DNA of 44,236 nucleotides, taken from NCBI GenBank assembly GCA_964533585.1, contig CAZHMM010000013.1:1-44236 (forward strand), given 5' to 3'. This stretch comes from Elioraea sp964533585. Lineage in GTDB: Bacteria > Pseudomonadota > Alphaproteobacteria > Acetobacterales > Acetobacteraceae. Made by a program: the position numbers and the translations under genes. Positions 35,169-43,931 of this stretch are shown here, piece after piece; position 1 is the first letter of the stretch; the number at the start of each line of letters is the position of its first letter. A model generated the notes under the pieces. That model saw only the letters and a list, made by a program, of their open reading frames with translations, was not told the origin of the DNA and ran no database searches.

Positions 35169-37349
35169 ATGCCCGACGGCACGGCCCTGCTCGACCGCGA
35201 ACTGGTCGAGCGCGTCCGCGCCTATGACCCCAAGGCCGACGCCGAGCTGATCGCCAAGGCCTATGACTTCGCCGCCCGCGCGCATGTCGGCCAGACGCGC
35301 GACAACGGCGACCCCTACTTCACCCACCCGGTCGAGGTCGCCAACATCCTGACCGGATTCCGGGTGGACTCGAACTCGATCGTCACCGCCCTGTTGCATG
35401 ACGTGGTCGAGGACACCCCGGTCACGCTCGCCGATGTCGAGAAGGGGTTCGGCCGCGACGTCGCCCGGCTGGTGGACGGCGTCACCAAGCTGACCCGCCT
35501 GGAACTGCAATCGGACCGTTCCAAGCAGGCCGAGAACTTCCGCAAGCTCGTGCTCGCGATGAGCGAGGACATCCGCGTCCTGCTCGTCAAGCTCGCCGAC
35601 CGGCTGCACAACATGCGCACGCTCCGCTTCGTGCGCGACGAGAAGCGCCGCCGGCGGATCGCCGCCGAGACGCTCGAGATCTACGCCCCGCTCGCCGAGC
35701 GGATCGGCATGGACCAGGTGAAGACCGAGCTCGAAACCCTCGCCTTCCGCGAGCTCCAGCCCGACGCCTATGCCTCGATCCTGGCCCGCGTCGCGTTCCT
35801 GCGCGGCGAGGGCGCCGACACGATCGACCGCGTCACCGAGGATCTCAGCCGGCTGATGGCCGAGCACTCCATCGCCGCCGAGGTGACGGGGCGCGAGAAG
35901 AGCCCCTACTCGATCTGGCTGAAGATGCACCGGCGCAACGTCGCCTTCGAGCAGCTCTCCGACATCATGGCCTTCCGCGTGGTCGTCGAGAGCGTCGATG
36001 ACTGCTACCGCGCGCTCGGCGTGGTGCACTCGGCCTTCCGCGTCGTGCCGGGCCGGTTCAAGGACTACATCTCCACGCCCAAGCCGAACGGCTACCGCTC
36101 CCTGCACACCGGCGTGATCCTGCCCGGCGCGCAGAAGATCGAGGTGCAGATCCGCACCCGCGAGATGCACGAGATCGCCGAATACGGTGTGGCCGCGCAC
36201 TGGTCCTACAAGGAGTCCGGGCCGAAGCCCACCGAGGCGCCGCGCCAGTACCGCTGGCTCCGCAGCCTGCTGGAGATCCTGGAGCAGGCCTCCGGGCCCG
36301 AGGAGTTCCTCGAGCACACCAAGCTCGAAATGTTCCGCGACCAGGTGTTCTGCTTCACCCCCAAGGGCGACCTGATCACCCTGCCGCGCGGCGCGACACC
36401 GGTCGACTTCGCCTACGCCGTGCACTCCGAGGTCGGCGACACCTGCGTCGGCGCCAAGATCAACGGCCGGATCATGCCGCTGCGCACCGAGCTCTCGAAC
36501 GGCGATCAGGTCGAGATCGTCACCGCGCGCGGCCACACGCCCAACCCGGCCTGGGAACGCTTCGTCGTCACCGGCAAGGCGCGCGCGCGCATCCGCCGCT
36601 TCGTCCACGCCCAGCAGCGTGCGCAGAACATCGAGCTCGGCCGCTCGATGCTGGTGAAGGCGTTCCGCCAAGAGGGGGTGGAGGGCGGCGAGAAGGTGCT
36701 CGACGGCGTGCTCAAGACCTTCAAGCAGCCGAGCATCGAGGATCTTCAGGTGGCCGTCGGCTCGGGCGCGATCGGCCCGCGCGAGGTGGTGTTCGCCGCC
36801 TATCCGGAGCTGCGCCCGACCGCGCGCGCGCCCTCGATGCTGCCGCCGCCCCGCGCCAAGGCGAAGCCCACGGCCCCAGCAAGGGACGGCGCGCCGGCGA
36901 CGGTGCCGATCAGCGGCCTGGTCGCCGGCATGGCGGTGCACTTCGCCGGCTGCTGCCACCCGCTGCCGGGCGACCGCATCGTCGGCATCATCACCACCGG
37001 CAAGGGGGTGACGATCCACACCGCCGACTGCCAGACGCTGGAGAGCTTCGCCGCCACCCCGGAACGGTTCCTCGACGTCGCCTGGGACTTCGACCAGACC
37101 GCGCAGCAGAAGCATGTCGGGCGGATCACCGTGCTGACCGCCAACCAGCCGGGCGCGCTCTCGACGCTCACCACCGTCATCGCCAAGCGCGACGGCAACA
37201 TCGTCAACCTCAAGATCGTCAACCGCACGCCCGAGTTCTTCGAGATGCTGATCGACCTCGAGGTGCGCGATCTCGGCCATCTCGGCGACATCATCGCCGC
37301 GCTGCGCGCCAGCCCGCAGATCAGCACCGTCGAGCGCGCGCGCGCCTGA
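35169..37349 (+). CDS. rsh: Bifunctional (p)ppGpp synthetase/hydrolase (RelA/SpoT homolog)
   Basis: Controls the stringent response by making and degrading (p)ppGpp. The 726 residues run: HD hydrolase domain with His53 and HDVVEDT (77-83), indicating an active hydrolase; synthetase domain around 235-350 with KDYISTPKPNGYRSLHTGV and EVQIRTREMHEIAEYG; TGS domain about 390-455; a Cys-containing segment with CCHPLPGD; and a C-terminal ACT domain about 650-725. It is the only such enzyme in the window, and alphaproteobacteria usually have one. The ATG at 35169 is preferred to an upstream TTG at 35145. pdxJ follows 28 bases later. Confidence 0.97.
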   Translation: MPDGTALLDRELVERVRAYDPKADAELIAKAYDFAARAHVGQTRDNGDPYFTHPVEVANILTGFRVDSNSIVTALLHDVVEDTPVTLADVEKGFGRDVARLVDGVTKLTRLELQSDRSKQAENFRKLVLAMSEDIRVLLVKLADRLHNMRTLRFVRDEKRRRRIAAETLEIYAPLAERIGMDQVKTELETLAFRELQPDAYASILARVAFLRGEGADTIDRVTEDLSRLMAEHSIAAEVTGREKSPYSIWLKMHRRNVAFEQLSDIMAFRVVVESVDDCYRALGVVHSAFRVVPGRFKDYISTPKPNGYRSLHTGVILPGAQKIEVQIRTREMHEIAEYGVAAHWSYKESGPKPTEAPRQYRWLRSLLEILEQASGPEEFLEHTKLEMFRDQVFCFTPKGDLITLPRGATPVDFAYAVHSEVGDTCVGAKINGRIMPLRTELSNGDQVEIVTARGHTPNPAWERFVVTGKARARIRRFVHAQQRAQNIELGRSMLVKAFRQEGVEGGEKVLDGVLKTFKQPSIEDLQVAVGSGAIGPREVVFAAYPELRPTARAPSMLPPPRAKAKPTAPARDGAPATVPISGLVAGMAVHFAGCCHPLPGDRIVGIITTGKGVTIHTADCQTLESFAATPERFLDVAWDFDQTAQQKHVGRITVLTANQPGALSTLTTVIAKRDGNIVNLKIVNRTPEFFEMLIDLEVRDLGHLGDIIAALRASPQISTVERARA

Positions 37350-37377
37350 ACCCGCGATCCCGCAAGGAAAGGATACG

Positions 37378-38112
37378 ATGCCGGCACCACTCCGCCTCGG
37401 CGTGAACGTCGATCACGTCGCGACCATCCGCAACGCGCGCGGCGGCGATCAGCCCGACCCGGTGCGCGCCGCGCGGGTCGCGAAGGAGGCGGGCGCGGAC
37501 GGCATCACCGCGCATCTGCGCGAGGATCGCCGTCACATCCGCGACGACGACATGCGCCGGCTGAAGGACGAGATCGCCCTGCCGCTCAACTTCGAGATGG
37601 CCGCGACCCCGGAGATGGTCGGCATCGCCCGCGCGCTCCGCCCGCATGCGGCCTGTCTCGTTCCGGAGAAGCGCGAGGAGCGCACCACCGAAGGCGGGCT
37701 CGACGTGGCCGGCAACAGGGAGGTGGTCGGCGAGGCGATCGCCGCGCTGGCCGAGGCCGGCATCCGCGTCAGCCTGTTCATCGAGGCCGATCCGCGCCAG
37801 CTCGACGCGGCGCGCGAACTCGGCGCGCCGGTGGTGGAGCTGCACACGGGAACATACTGCGAGCATGTCGGCGCGGCGCGCGAGCGTGAGCTCGCACGCA
37901 TCGCCGCCGCGGCCAGGCATGGCGCCGCGATCGGGCTTGAGGTGCACGCGGGGCACGGGCTGTCGTTCGACACGGTGGGGCCGATCGCGGCGATCCCGGA
38001 GATCGCCGAGCTGAACATCGGCCACTTCCTGGTCGGCGAGGCGGTGTTTCTCGGGCTTGCCGCGGCGATCCGCGAGATGCGACGGCGGATGGACAACGCG
38101 CGCCAGAAATAA
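37378..38112 (+). CDS. pdxJ: Pyridoxine 5'-phosphate synthase
   Basis: Condenses 3-amino-1-hydroxyacetone phosphate with deoxyxylulose phosphate to pyridoxine phosphate, the closing step of DXP-dependent vitamin B6 synthesis. At 244 residues it is standard. Signatures: LGVNVDHVATIRNARGG at the N-terminus, ADGITAHLREDRRHI, LVPEKREERTTEGGLD and LNIGHFLVGEAVFLGL. AGGAAAGGA lies before the ATG. It ends the rpoZ-rsh-pdxJ series and is followed by tandem hairpins. Confidence 0.98.
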   Translation: MPAPLRLGVNVDHVATIRNARGGDQPDPVRAARVAKEAGADGITAHLREDRRHIRDDDMRRLKDEIALPLNFEMAATPEMVGIARALRPHAACLVPEKREERTTEGGLDVAGNREVVGEAIAALAEAGIRVSLFIEADPRQLDAARELGAPVVELHTGTYCEHVGAARERELARIAAAARHGAAIGLEVHAGHGLSFDTVGPIAAIPEIAELNIGHFLVGEAVFLGLAAAIREMRRRMDNARQK

Positions 38113-38113
38113 C

Positions 38114-38159
38114 GCAGGGGCTCCGCCCCTGCACCCGGCCAAGGGCCATTGGCCCTTGG
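38114..38159. terminator. Tandem perfect hairpins after pdxJ
   Basis: GCAGGGGC TCC GCCCCTGC at 38114-38132 (8-pair stem) and CCAAGGGCC ATT GGCCCTTGG at 38139-38159 (9-pair stem), two bases after the pdxJ stop and before the stop of the convergent oxidase gene. No T-run follows. The paired-hairpin layout resembles dispersed terminator-like elements common in alphaproteobacteria (from memory). Confidence 0.7.
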
Positions 38160-38165
38160 AACCCG

Positions 38166-39524
38166 TTAACCGCGGAGCCGCATCAAGCGCTCGAGCGTCA
38201 TCTCGTCGAGGGAGTTGATGCCGAGCATCGCCATGTCGCGGCTGATCTCGGTCGCGAGCAGGCCGATCGCATGCGCCACCCCGTCCTCGCCGCCGATCGC
38301 CGCGGCGTAGAGGAACGGCCGGCCGATGAACACGTAACGCGCGCCGAGCGCGATCGCCTTCAGCACATCCGTGCCGCGCCGCACCCCGCCATCGAGCATC
38401 ACCGGCAGATCGCCCACCGCCTGCACCACTTCGGGCAGCGCCCGCAGCGCCGAGACCGCGTAGTCGAGCTGCCGGCCGCCATGGTTCGAGACGATGATCC
38501 CGTCCGCGCCATGCTCGCGCGCGAGCCGCGCATCCTCGGCATCGAGGATGCCCTTGATCACCAGCCGGCCGCGCCAGCGCTCGCGGATCAGCGCGATGTG
38601 GCTCCAGTCGAAATGATCCTTGCTGGAGAAGTCGCGCAGCGCCTGGCGGGCGAGGATCGGCGCGCCGCGATGCGCGAAGGAGTTCTCGAAATGCGGCATG
38701 CCGTGCTTGAGCAGCGTGCGCGCCGCCGTGCCGAACAGCCAGCGCGGCCGGATCGCCCCGTCCCAGGCAAGCCGCAGGCTGGGGCGGAGCGGCGTGGAGA
38801 AGCCCGAGCGGATGTTGTTCTCGCGGTTCGCCGCCACCGGCACGTCGACCGTCACCACTAGCGTGCCGAACCCGGCCGCCGCCGCGCGGTCGATCAGGCC
38901 GAGGATTCGCTCGGGATCGCCGGGCAGATAGGCCTGGAACCAGCTCTCGGGCGCGGCCGCCGCCACCTCTTCCAGCCGGATCAGCGACGAGCCGCTCATG
39001 ATGTTGATGATCCCGGCCTCGGCGGCCGCGCGCGCGAGGGCGAGGTCGCCGCGATAGGCGATCAGCGCCGAGATTCCCATCGGCGCGATGCCGAACGGCA
39101 CGGTCCAGCGCTGGCCGAACAGCCCGGCCTCGGTCGTCCGGCGCGCGACGTTGCGCAGCACGCGCGGCACGAAGCCCCACTCGCCGAAGGCGGCGCGGTT
39201 GTCGGCGACGGCCTGGTTCTCCTCCGCCGCGCCGGAGACGTAGCCGAACAGCGGCCGCGGCAGATGCCGGCGCGCCGCCGGTTCGAGGTCCTGGAGCGAG
39301 AGGATCCCGCGCAGCCGGCGCGGGATGTTGACCGCCTTGCCTTCGGCGTAGTTGAACCCGGCGCGCGGCGCGCGGCGCGGCGTCTGCGCCGGGGCGCTCG
39401 CAGGGTCGAGGCTGCGCGTGCTGATCGGAGTGCCCTCCCGTCTGTCCGGGCAGACCCTGCCGCCACCTCGGCCCTCTGTCGAGCGCCAACCGGCTGAGGC
39501 AGCCTTGCGCCGGATGCCAACCAT
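38166..39524 (-). CDS. FMN-dependent alpha-hydroxy-acid oxidase/L-lactate dehydrogenase-like
   Basis: Oxidises a 2-hydroxy acid such as lactate, glycolate or mandelate to the keto acid with FMN. The catalytic histidine is in SNHGGRQLD; the FMN-contacting lysine is in LVIKGILDAEDA, and RRGTDVLKAIALGARYVFIGRP closes the barrel. The N-terminus is unclear. The only ATG, at 39524, gives 452 residues with a 60-residue low-complexity extension and leaves 22 bases to the divergent RidA gene. A strong GGGAGGG lies seven bases ahead of an in-frame ATC at 39425, which would give 419 residues, closer to the family length. No ATG, GTG or TTG is available there. Confidence 0.9.
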   Translation of the reverse strand: MVGIRRKAASAGWRSTEGRGGGRVCPDRREGTPISTRSLDPASAPAQTPRRAPRAGFNYAEGKAVNIPRRLRGILSLQDLEPAARRHLPRPLFGYVSGAAEENQAVADNRAAFGEWGFVPRVLRNVARRTTEAGLFGQRWTVPFGIAPMGISALIAYRGDLALARAAAEAGIINIMSGSSLIRLEEVAAAAPESWFQAYLPGDPERILGLIDRAAAAGFGTLVVTVDVPVAANRENNIRSGFSTPLRPSLRLAWDGAIRPRWLFGTAARTLLKHGMPHFENSFAHRGAPILARQALRDFSSKDHFDWSHIALIRERWRGRLVIKGILDAEDARLAREHGADGIIVSNHGGRQLDYAVSALRALPEVVQAVGDLPVMLDGGVRRGTDVLKAIALGARYVFIGRPFLYAAAIGGEDGVAHAIGLLATEISRDMAMLGINSLDEMTLERLMRLRG

Positions 39525-39546
39525 GCTTGCGTGTGAGGGAGGGATC

Positions 39547-39936
39547 ATGCCGAAACGCACCGTCACGTCACCCCGCGTCCGCCCGTTCAAGGTGCCGATC
39601 GCCCAGGCCACGGTCGCCGGCGGGTTCATGTTCGTCTGCTGCACGGGTGCGCGGCCGGACGGCAGCTACGCGCTCGGCGATGCGCGCGCGCAGACGCAAC
39701 AGGCGATCGACAACATCCGCGCGCTGATCGAGGAGGCGGGCGGCAGCTTGCGCGATGTGGTGAAGTGCACGGTCTATGTCACCGACCGCGCGTACTGGGC
39801 GCCGATGAACGAGGTCTACTTCGCCAACTTCGCCGAGGACCCGCCGCATCGGGTCTCGTGCATCGTGCAGGGGCTGGGTTCGCCCGACTGCATCGTCGAG
39901 ATCGATGCGACAGCGTATCTGGGGGAGGGGGCGTAG
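39547..39936 (+). CDS. RidA/YjgF-family protein
   Basis: Members of this family hydrolyse reactive enamine/imine intermediates released by PLP enzymes. The 129 residues carry the substrate-binding arginine in HRVSCIVQGL, MNEVYFANF and the Glu in VEIDATAYL. The usual VSGQIP segment reads VCCTGARP, so this is a divergent member whose activity is not certain. GGGAGGG precedes the ATG. It is divergent from the hydroxy-acid oxidase gene and its stop is four bases from that of pheT. Confidence 0.9.
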   Translation: MPKRTVTSPRVRPFKVPIAQATVAGGFMFVCCTGARPDGSYALGDARAQTQQAIDNIRALIEEAGGSLRDVVKCTVYVTDRAYWAPMNEVYFANFAEDPPHRVSCIVQGLGSPDCIVEIDATAYLGEGA

Positions 39937-39940
39937 CGGC

Positions 39941-42364
39941 CTACCCCCGCAGGACCGCCCCCGTCGCCTTCGCCACCGAGGCGACGATCTTCTGCGCCAC
40001 CGCCTCGATCTCGCCGTCCGTCAGCGTCCGCTCGCGCGGCTGCAACGTCACCGCGATCGCGAGGCTCTTCCGGCCCTCCTCGATCCCCTTGCCGCGATAG
40101 ACGTCGAACAGCTCCACACGCTCGATCAGCGCGCGGTCGGCGGCGCGGGCGGCGCGCATCAGCGCCTCGGCCGCGACCGCCTCGTCCACCACGAAGGCGA
40201 AGTCGCGCACCAGCGGCTGGAATGCCGGCAGTTGCGGGTTGCCGCGCTTCTTGCGCCTGGGCTCCGGCACCGCGCCGAGATCGAGCTCGAACACCGCCAC
40301 CGGGCCTTCGAGGTCGAGCGCCTTCAGCACGCGCGGATGCAGCTCGCCGAACACGCCGAGCGTCACCTTCGGCCCCGCGCGCAGCACGCCGCCGCGGCCC
40401 GGGTGCAGCCAGGCGGGTGGCTCGGGCACCGCCTGCACCCCGTCGAGGTTCATCCCGAGCGCGGCCAGCACCGCGAGCGCATCGCCCTTCGCGTCGAGCG
40501 CGTCCACCATGCGCGAGGGCGCGGCGAAGTGGCGCGGCGAGGCGCCGGCGCGCAGCCCGGCCGCGCAGAGCGTTTGCTCGCCCGGCTCGCCGCCCTGGAA
40601 GGCCGGGCCGGTCTCGAACAGCGCGACATCCGGATAGCCGCGCGCGGCATTGCGCGCCGCCGCGAGCGCCAGCGTGCCGATGATCGAGGGCCGCATCGCG
40701 TCGAGATCCGAGGCGATCGGGTTCGCCAGCATCCGCGCCGCGTCGCCGCCGCCGAACAGCGCCGCCACGCGGCTGTCCATGAAGCTGAAGGTGACGCACT
40801 CCGTCATGCCGCGCCCTGCCAGCACGCGGCGCGCGGTGATCGCGCGGCCCATCCCCGGCGTGACCGAGACCGCCTGCACCACGCGCGCGCGGCCCGCTTC
40901 GTCGGCGAGCGGCGGCATGGGCGCGGCCGGCACCGTCTCCAGCCCGACGATGCGCAACACCTCCTCGATCAGGTCGTACTCGGCCTGGCCGTCCGGCTCG
41001 CCGGCGCAGTCGTTGCGCCAGGACGGCACCGCGACGGTGACGCGGTCCATGTCGCGCGCGGTCGGCGTGAAGCCCAGGCGTTCGAGAATCTGCGTCGCCT
41101 CCTCTGGCGGCACCGGCAGGCCGCCGAACTCGGCGAGGCGGGCGTAGCGCAGCGTGGCGGTGCGGCGCAGGTCGGGCTCCGCACCCGCTTCCACGACCTC
41201 CGACGCCTCGCCGCCGCAGAGATCGAGGATCATCCGCGTCGCCGCCTCGGTCGCTTCGCGCATGATGCCGGCGTCGATGCCGCGCTCGAACCGGTAGCGC
41301 GCGTCGGTCTGGATACCGAGGCGCCGGCCCGTGTTGGCGATCGCAACGGGATCGAACAGCGCGACCTCGAGGAACACCTCGGTCGTCTCCTCGGTGCAGC
41401 CGGTGGTTGCGCCGCCCACCACGCCGGCGAGCGCGAGCGCGCCCGACGCATCGGCGATCACCGTGTCGGCCTCGGTCGCGGTGACCTCCCTGCCGTGCAG
41501 CCCGGCGAAGGTCTCGCCGCGGCCCGGGCGCATGGTCAGCACGCCGCCCGCGAGCTTGCCCGCGTCGAACACGTGCAGCGGCCGGCCCAGGTCGAAGGTG
41601 AAGAAGTTGGTGATGTCCACCAGCCGGCTGATCGGCCGCAGCCCGATGCTCTCCAGCCGCCGCTTCAGCCATTCCGGCGACGGCGCGTTCCGCACATTGC
41701 GGAAATGCCGCCCCAGCACCCAGGGGCAGCCGGGCGTCTCGGTCGCCCACCGCACCGGGCTCTGATACGCCGCCGGTACGGCGGGCGCGGACCAGGGCCT
41801 GAGCGTGCCGATCCCGGCCGCGGCGAGGTCGCGCGCGATCCCGCGCACGGACAGCGCATCGCCGCGGTTCGGCGTCACCGCGATCTCGATCACCGGATCG
41901 GCGAGCCCCGCCCAGCGCGCGTACTCGGCACCGAGCGGCGCATCCTCCGGCAGCTCGACGATGCCGTCATGATCCTCGCCGAGCGCCATCTCGCGCGCCG
42001 ACAGCAGCATTCCCTCCGACGGCTCGCCGCGGATCTGCCCGACCTTCAGCGTGATCCCCGTGCCCGGAATGAACGCGCCGGGCAGCGCGAGCACGCCCTT
42101 CATCCCCGTGCGCGCATTCGGCGCGCCGCAGACGATGTTGAGCAGCTTGCCGTCGCCGCCATCGACCTTGCAGACGCGCAGCCGGTCCGCGTTCGGGTGC
42201 GGCCGCGCCTCCACCACATGGGCGATGCGGAACCCGGCGAGTGCGGCGCCGCGATCCTCGACCCCCTCCACCTCCAGCCCGATCGCGTTCAGCGTGTCGA
42301 GCACGCGCTCGACCGACGCCTCGGTGTCGAGATGCGTCTTCAGCCAGGAGAGCGTGAATTTCAT
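39941..42364 (-). CDS. pheT: Phenylalanyl-tRNA synthetase beta subunit
   Basis: With PheS forms the heterotetramer that charges tRNA-Phe. The 807 residues include, in order, MKFTLSWLKTHLD, the tRNA-binding OB domain (about 40-150, RPHPNADRLRVCKVDGG), the editing domain B3/4 (TPNRGDALSVRGIARDL and following), the B5 domain, the core synthetase-like domain, and the C-terminal ferredoxin-like anticodon-binding domain (VFDVYRGKGIEEGRKSLA region). Start ATG 42364 lies one base after the pheS stop, so the two genes are coupled. Confidence 0.98.
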   Translation of the reverse strand: MKFTLSWLKTHLDTEASVERVLDTLNAIGLEVEGVEDRGAALAGFRIAHVVEARPHPNADRLRVCKVDGGDGKLLNIVCGAPNARTGMKGVLALPGAFIPGTGITLKVGQIRGEPSEGMLLSAREMALGEDHDGIVELPEDAPLGAEYARWAGLADPVIEIAVTPNRGDALSVRGIARDLAAAGIGTLRPWSAPAVPAAYQSPVRWATETPGCPWVLGRHFRNVRNAPSPEWLKRRLESIGLRPISRLVDITNFFTFDLGRPLHVFDAGKLAGGVLTMRPGRGETFAGLHGREVTATEADTVIADASGALALAGVVGGATTGCTEETTEVFLEVALFDPVAIANTGRRLGIQTDARYRFERGIDAGIMREATEAATRMILDLCGGEASEVVEAGAEPDLRRTATLRYARLAEFGGLPVPPEEATQILERLGFTPTARDMDRVTVAVPSWRNDCAGEPDGQAEYDLIEEVLRIVGLETVPAAPMPPLADEAGRARVVQAVSVTPGMGRAITARRVLAGRGMTECVTFSFMDSRVAALFGGGDAARMLANPIASDLDAMRPSIIGTLALAAARNAARGYPDVALFETGPAFQGGEPGEQTLCAAGLRAGASPRHFAAPSRMVDALDAKGDALAVLAALGMNLDGVQAVPEPPAWLHPGRGGVLRAGPKVTLGVFGELHPRVLKALDLEGPVAVFELDLGAVPEPRRKKRGNPQLPAFQPLVRDFAFVVDEAVAAEALMRAARAADRALIERVELFDVYRGKGIEEGRKSLAIAVTLQPRERTLTDGEIEAVAQKIVASVAKATGAVLRG

Positions 42365-42365
42365 C

Positions 42366-43439
42366 TCAGGAAAGCCCCGTCGCGAGGCTCGCGACATCCT
42401 CCGCGCGGAACCCGGTCTCGCGCAGCCAGCGGATGTCGCTCTCGTAGAACGGGCGCAGATCGGTGATGCCGTGCTTCAGCATCGCCACGCGCTCGATCCC
42501 CATGCCGAAGGCGAAGCCCTGCCACTCGGTGTGATCGACCCCGCCCGCCTCCAGCACCTTCGGGTGCACCATCCCCGAGCCGAGGATCTCCAGCCAGTCC
42601 CCGCCGCGGCCGAGCTCGCCCGTGCGGCGGTTCCAGCCGATGTCCACCTCCATCGAGGGCTCGGTGAACGGGAAATAGGAGGAGCGGAACCGCACCGGCA
42701 GGTCGGGGATGCCGAAGAAGGCGCGCAGGAAGTCGACGATGCAGCCCTTCAGATGCGCGAGCGTGATGTCGCGCCCGATCGCCAGCCCCTCGACCTGGTG
42801 GAACATCGGGCTGTGCGTCGCGTCATGGTCGGCGCGGTAGGTGCGGCCGGGCGCGATCACGCGGATCGGCGGGGGCTGGTTCAGCATCGCGCGGATCTGC
42901 ACCGGGCTGGTGTGCGTGCGCAGCACCTTCTCGCGCCCCTCGGGCGTGCGGCCGGGCATGTAGAACGTGTCGTGGTCCTGCCGCGCCGGGTGGTGCGCGG
43001 GGATGTTGAGCGCGCCGAAATTCAGCCAGTCATCCTCGATGTCCGGGCCCTCGGCGACCGTGAAGCCCATGGCGCCGAAGATCGCGACGATCTCCTCGAT
43101 GGTGCGGCTGATCGGGTGGACCAGCCCCTCGGGGGAGGGGCGGGGCGGCAGGGTGATGTCGAGCCGCTCGGCCGCGAGCCGCGCGTCGAGGGCCGCGTCG
43201 TCCAGCACCGCGCGGCGGGCGTCGAGTGCGGCGGCGATCGCGTCCTTCAGCGCGTTCAGCGCCGCGCCGCGCTCCTTCCGCTGCTCGGGGGCCACCGCGC
43301 CGAGGCCCTTCATCAGCGCCGTCACCGCGCCGTTCTTCCCCAGCGCCGCGACCCGCACGGCGTCCAGCGCGGCGAGGTCGCCGGCCGCCTCGACCTTGGC
43401 GAGGGTGTCGTCACGCAGTGCGGCGAGATCGTCGATCAT
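42366..43439 (-). CDS. pheS: Phenylalanyl-tRNA synthetase alpha subunit
   Basis: The catalytic class II subunit, 357 residues. Visible: LGKNGAVTALMKGLG in the N-terminal coiled-coil region, HPISRTIEEIVAIFGAMGF, the motif 2 region HTSPVQIRAM...GRTYRADHDATHSPMFHQVEG, and motif 3 (FGMGIERVAMLKHGI). Start: ATG 43439 matches the usual N-terminus (MIDDLAALRDD) and overlaps the stop of a leader ORF as ATGA; an in-frame ATG at 43451 adds four residues. It follows rpmI-rplT as in many bacteria, with a structured 111-base leader between rplT and this start. Confidence 0.97.
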   Translation of the reverse strand: MIDDLAALRDDTLAKVEAAGDLAALDAVRVAALGKNGAVTALMKGLGAVAPEQRKERGAALNALKDAIAAALDARRAVLDDAALDARLAAERLDITLPPRPSPEGLVHPISRTIEEIVAIFGAMGFTVAEGPDIEDDWLNFGALNIPAHHPARQDHDTFYMPGRTPEGREKVLRTHTSPVQIRAMLNQPPPIRVIAPGRTYRADHDATHSPMFHQVEGLAIGRDITLAHLKGCIVDFLRAFFGIPDLPVRFRSSYFPFTEPSMEVDIGWNRRTGELGRGGDWLEILGSGMVHPKVLEAGGVDHTEWQGFAFGMGIERVAMLKHGITDLRPFYESDIRWLRETGFRAEDVASLATGLS

Positions 43440-43495
43440 CGGAGGTCCCATGCGAAAAGGGCCGCCGGCAGGCCGGCAGCCCCTAACGTCGTCAT
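43436..43495 (-). CDS. Possible pheS leader peptide, 19 residues
   Basis: A short frame from ATG 43495 to a TGA that overlaps the pheS ATG at 43439 (ATGA). GGAG lies nine bases upstream, inside a hairpin arm. The peptide is Ala/Leu-rich with one Phe and one Trp, so it is not the Phe-rich type of E. coli pheM. It may be translated to couple or time ribosome entry into pheS, or may be chance. Confidence 0.3.
   Translation of the reverse strand: MTTLGAAGLPAALFAWDLR
43455..43482 (-). terminator. Terminator-like hairpin before pheS (possible attenuator)
   Basis: On the minus strand GGGCTGCCG, loop GCCTGC, CGGCGGCCC (nine pairs, one G-U) followed by TTTT, ending 16 bases before the pheS start. 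The position, between rplT and pheS and within the leader, suits attenuation. Confidence 0.5.
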
Positions 43496-43503
43496 CGTCA
43501 ATC

Positions 43504-43547
43504 GCTCCGCGCGGGCAGGGTTGGTGTGGCGGCTGCCTGCGCGGAGC
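43504..43547 (-). promoter_or_regulatory. Long hairpin just after rplT
   Basis: GCTCCGCGCGGGCAG (43504-43518) pairs with CTGCCTGCGCGGAGC (43533-43547): 15 pairs with one wobble and a 14-base loop, three bases past the rplT stop. It could mark the rplT mRNA end or take part in a switch with the next hairpin. Confidence 0.6.
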
Positions 43548-43550
43548 GGA

Positions 43551-43910
43551 TCAGACGGCGCGCGCGGCCGCGGCCTGGTCCACGACGGCGGCGAACGCCG
43601 CCGGCTCGTTGAAGGCGAGCTCGGCCAGCACCTTGCGGTCGAGCTCCAGCCCCGCCGCCTTCAGCCCGGCGATGAACTGGCTGTAGGTCAGCCCCTTCTC
43701 GCGCACGGCGGCGTTGATGCGCTGGATCCAGAGCGCGCGGAACTCACGCTTCTTCACCTTGCGGTCGCGGTAGGCGTACTGAAGGCTCTTGTCGACCTTC
43801 TGCTTCGCCATCCGGATGGTGGTGCCGGCGCGGCCACGGAAGCCCTTCGCCCGCTCGAGAACCTTCTTGTGACGGGCATGGGCCGTCACGCCCCGCTTCA
43901 CGCGTGCCAT
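43551..43910 (-). CDS. rplT: 50S ribosomal protein L20
   Basis: Early-assembly large-subunit protein, 119 residues, with the conserved MARVKRGVTAHARHKKVLE start, GFRGRAGTTIRMAKQKV and LWIQRINAAVREKGLTYSQFI. In other bacteria L20 also represses its own operon. It follows rpmI by 21 bases. Confidence 0.99.
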   Translation of the reverse strand: MARVKRGVTAHARHKKVLERAKGFRGRAGTTIRMAKQKVDKSLQYAYRDRKVKKREFRALWIQRINAAVREKGLTYSQFIAGLKAAGLELDRKVLAELAFNEPAAFAAVVDQAAAARAV

Positions 43911-43931
43911 TGGTCTAGCGTCCTTCCGCGA

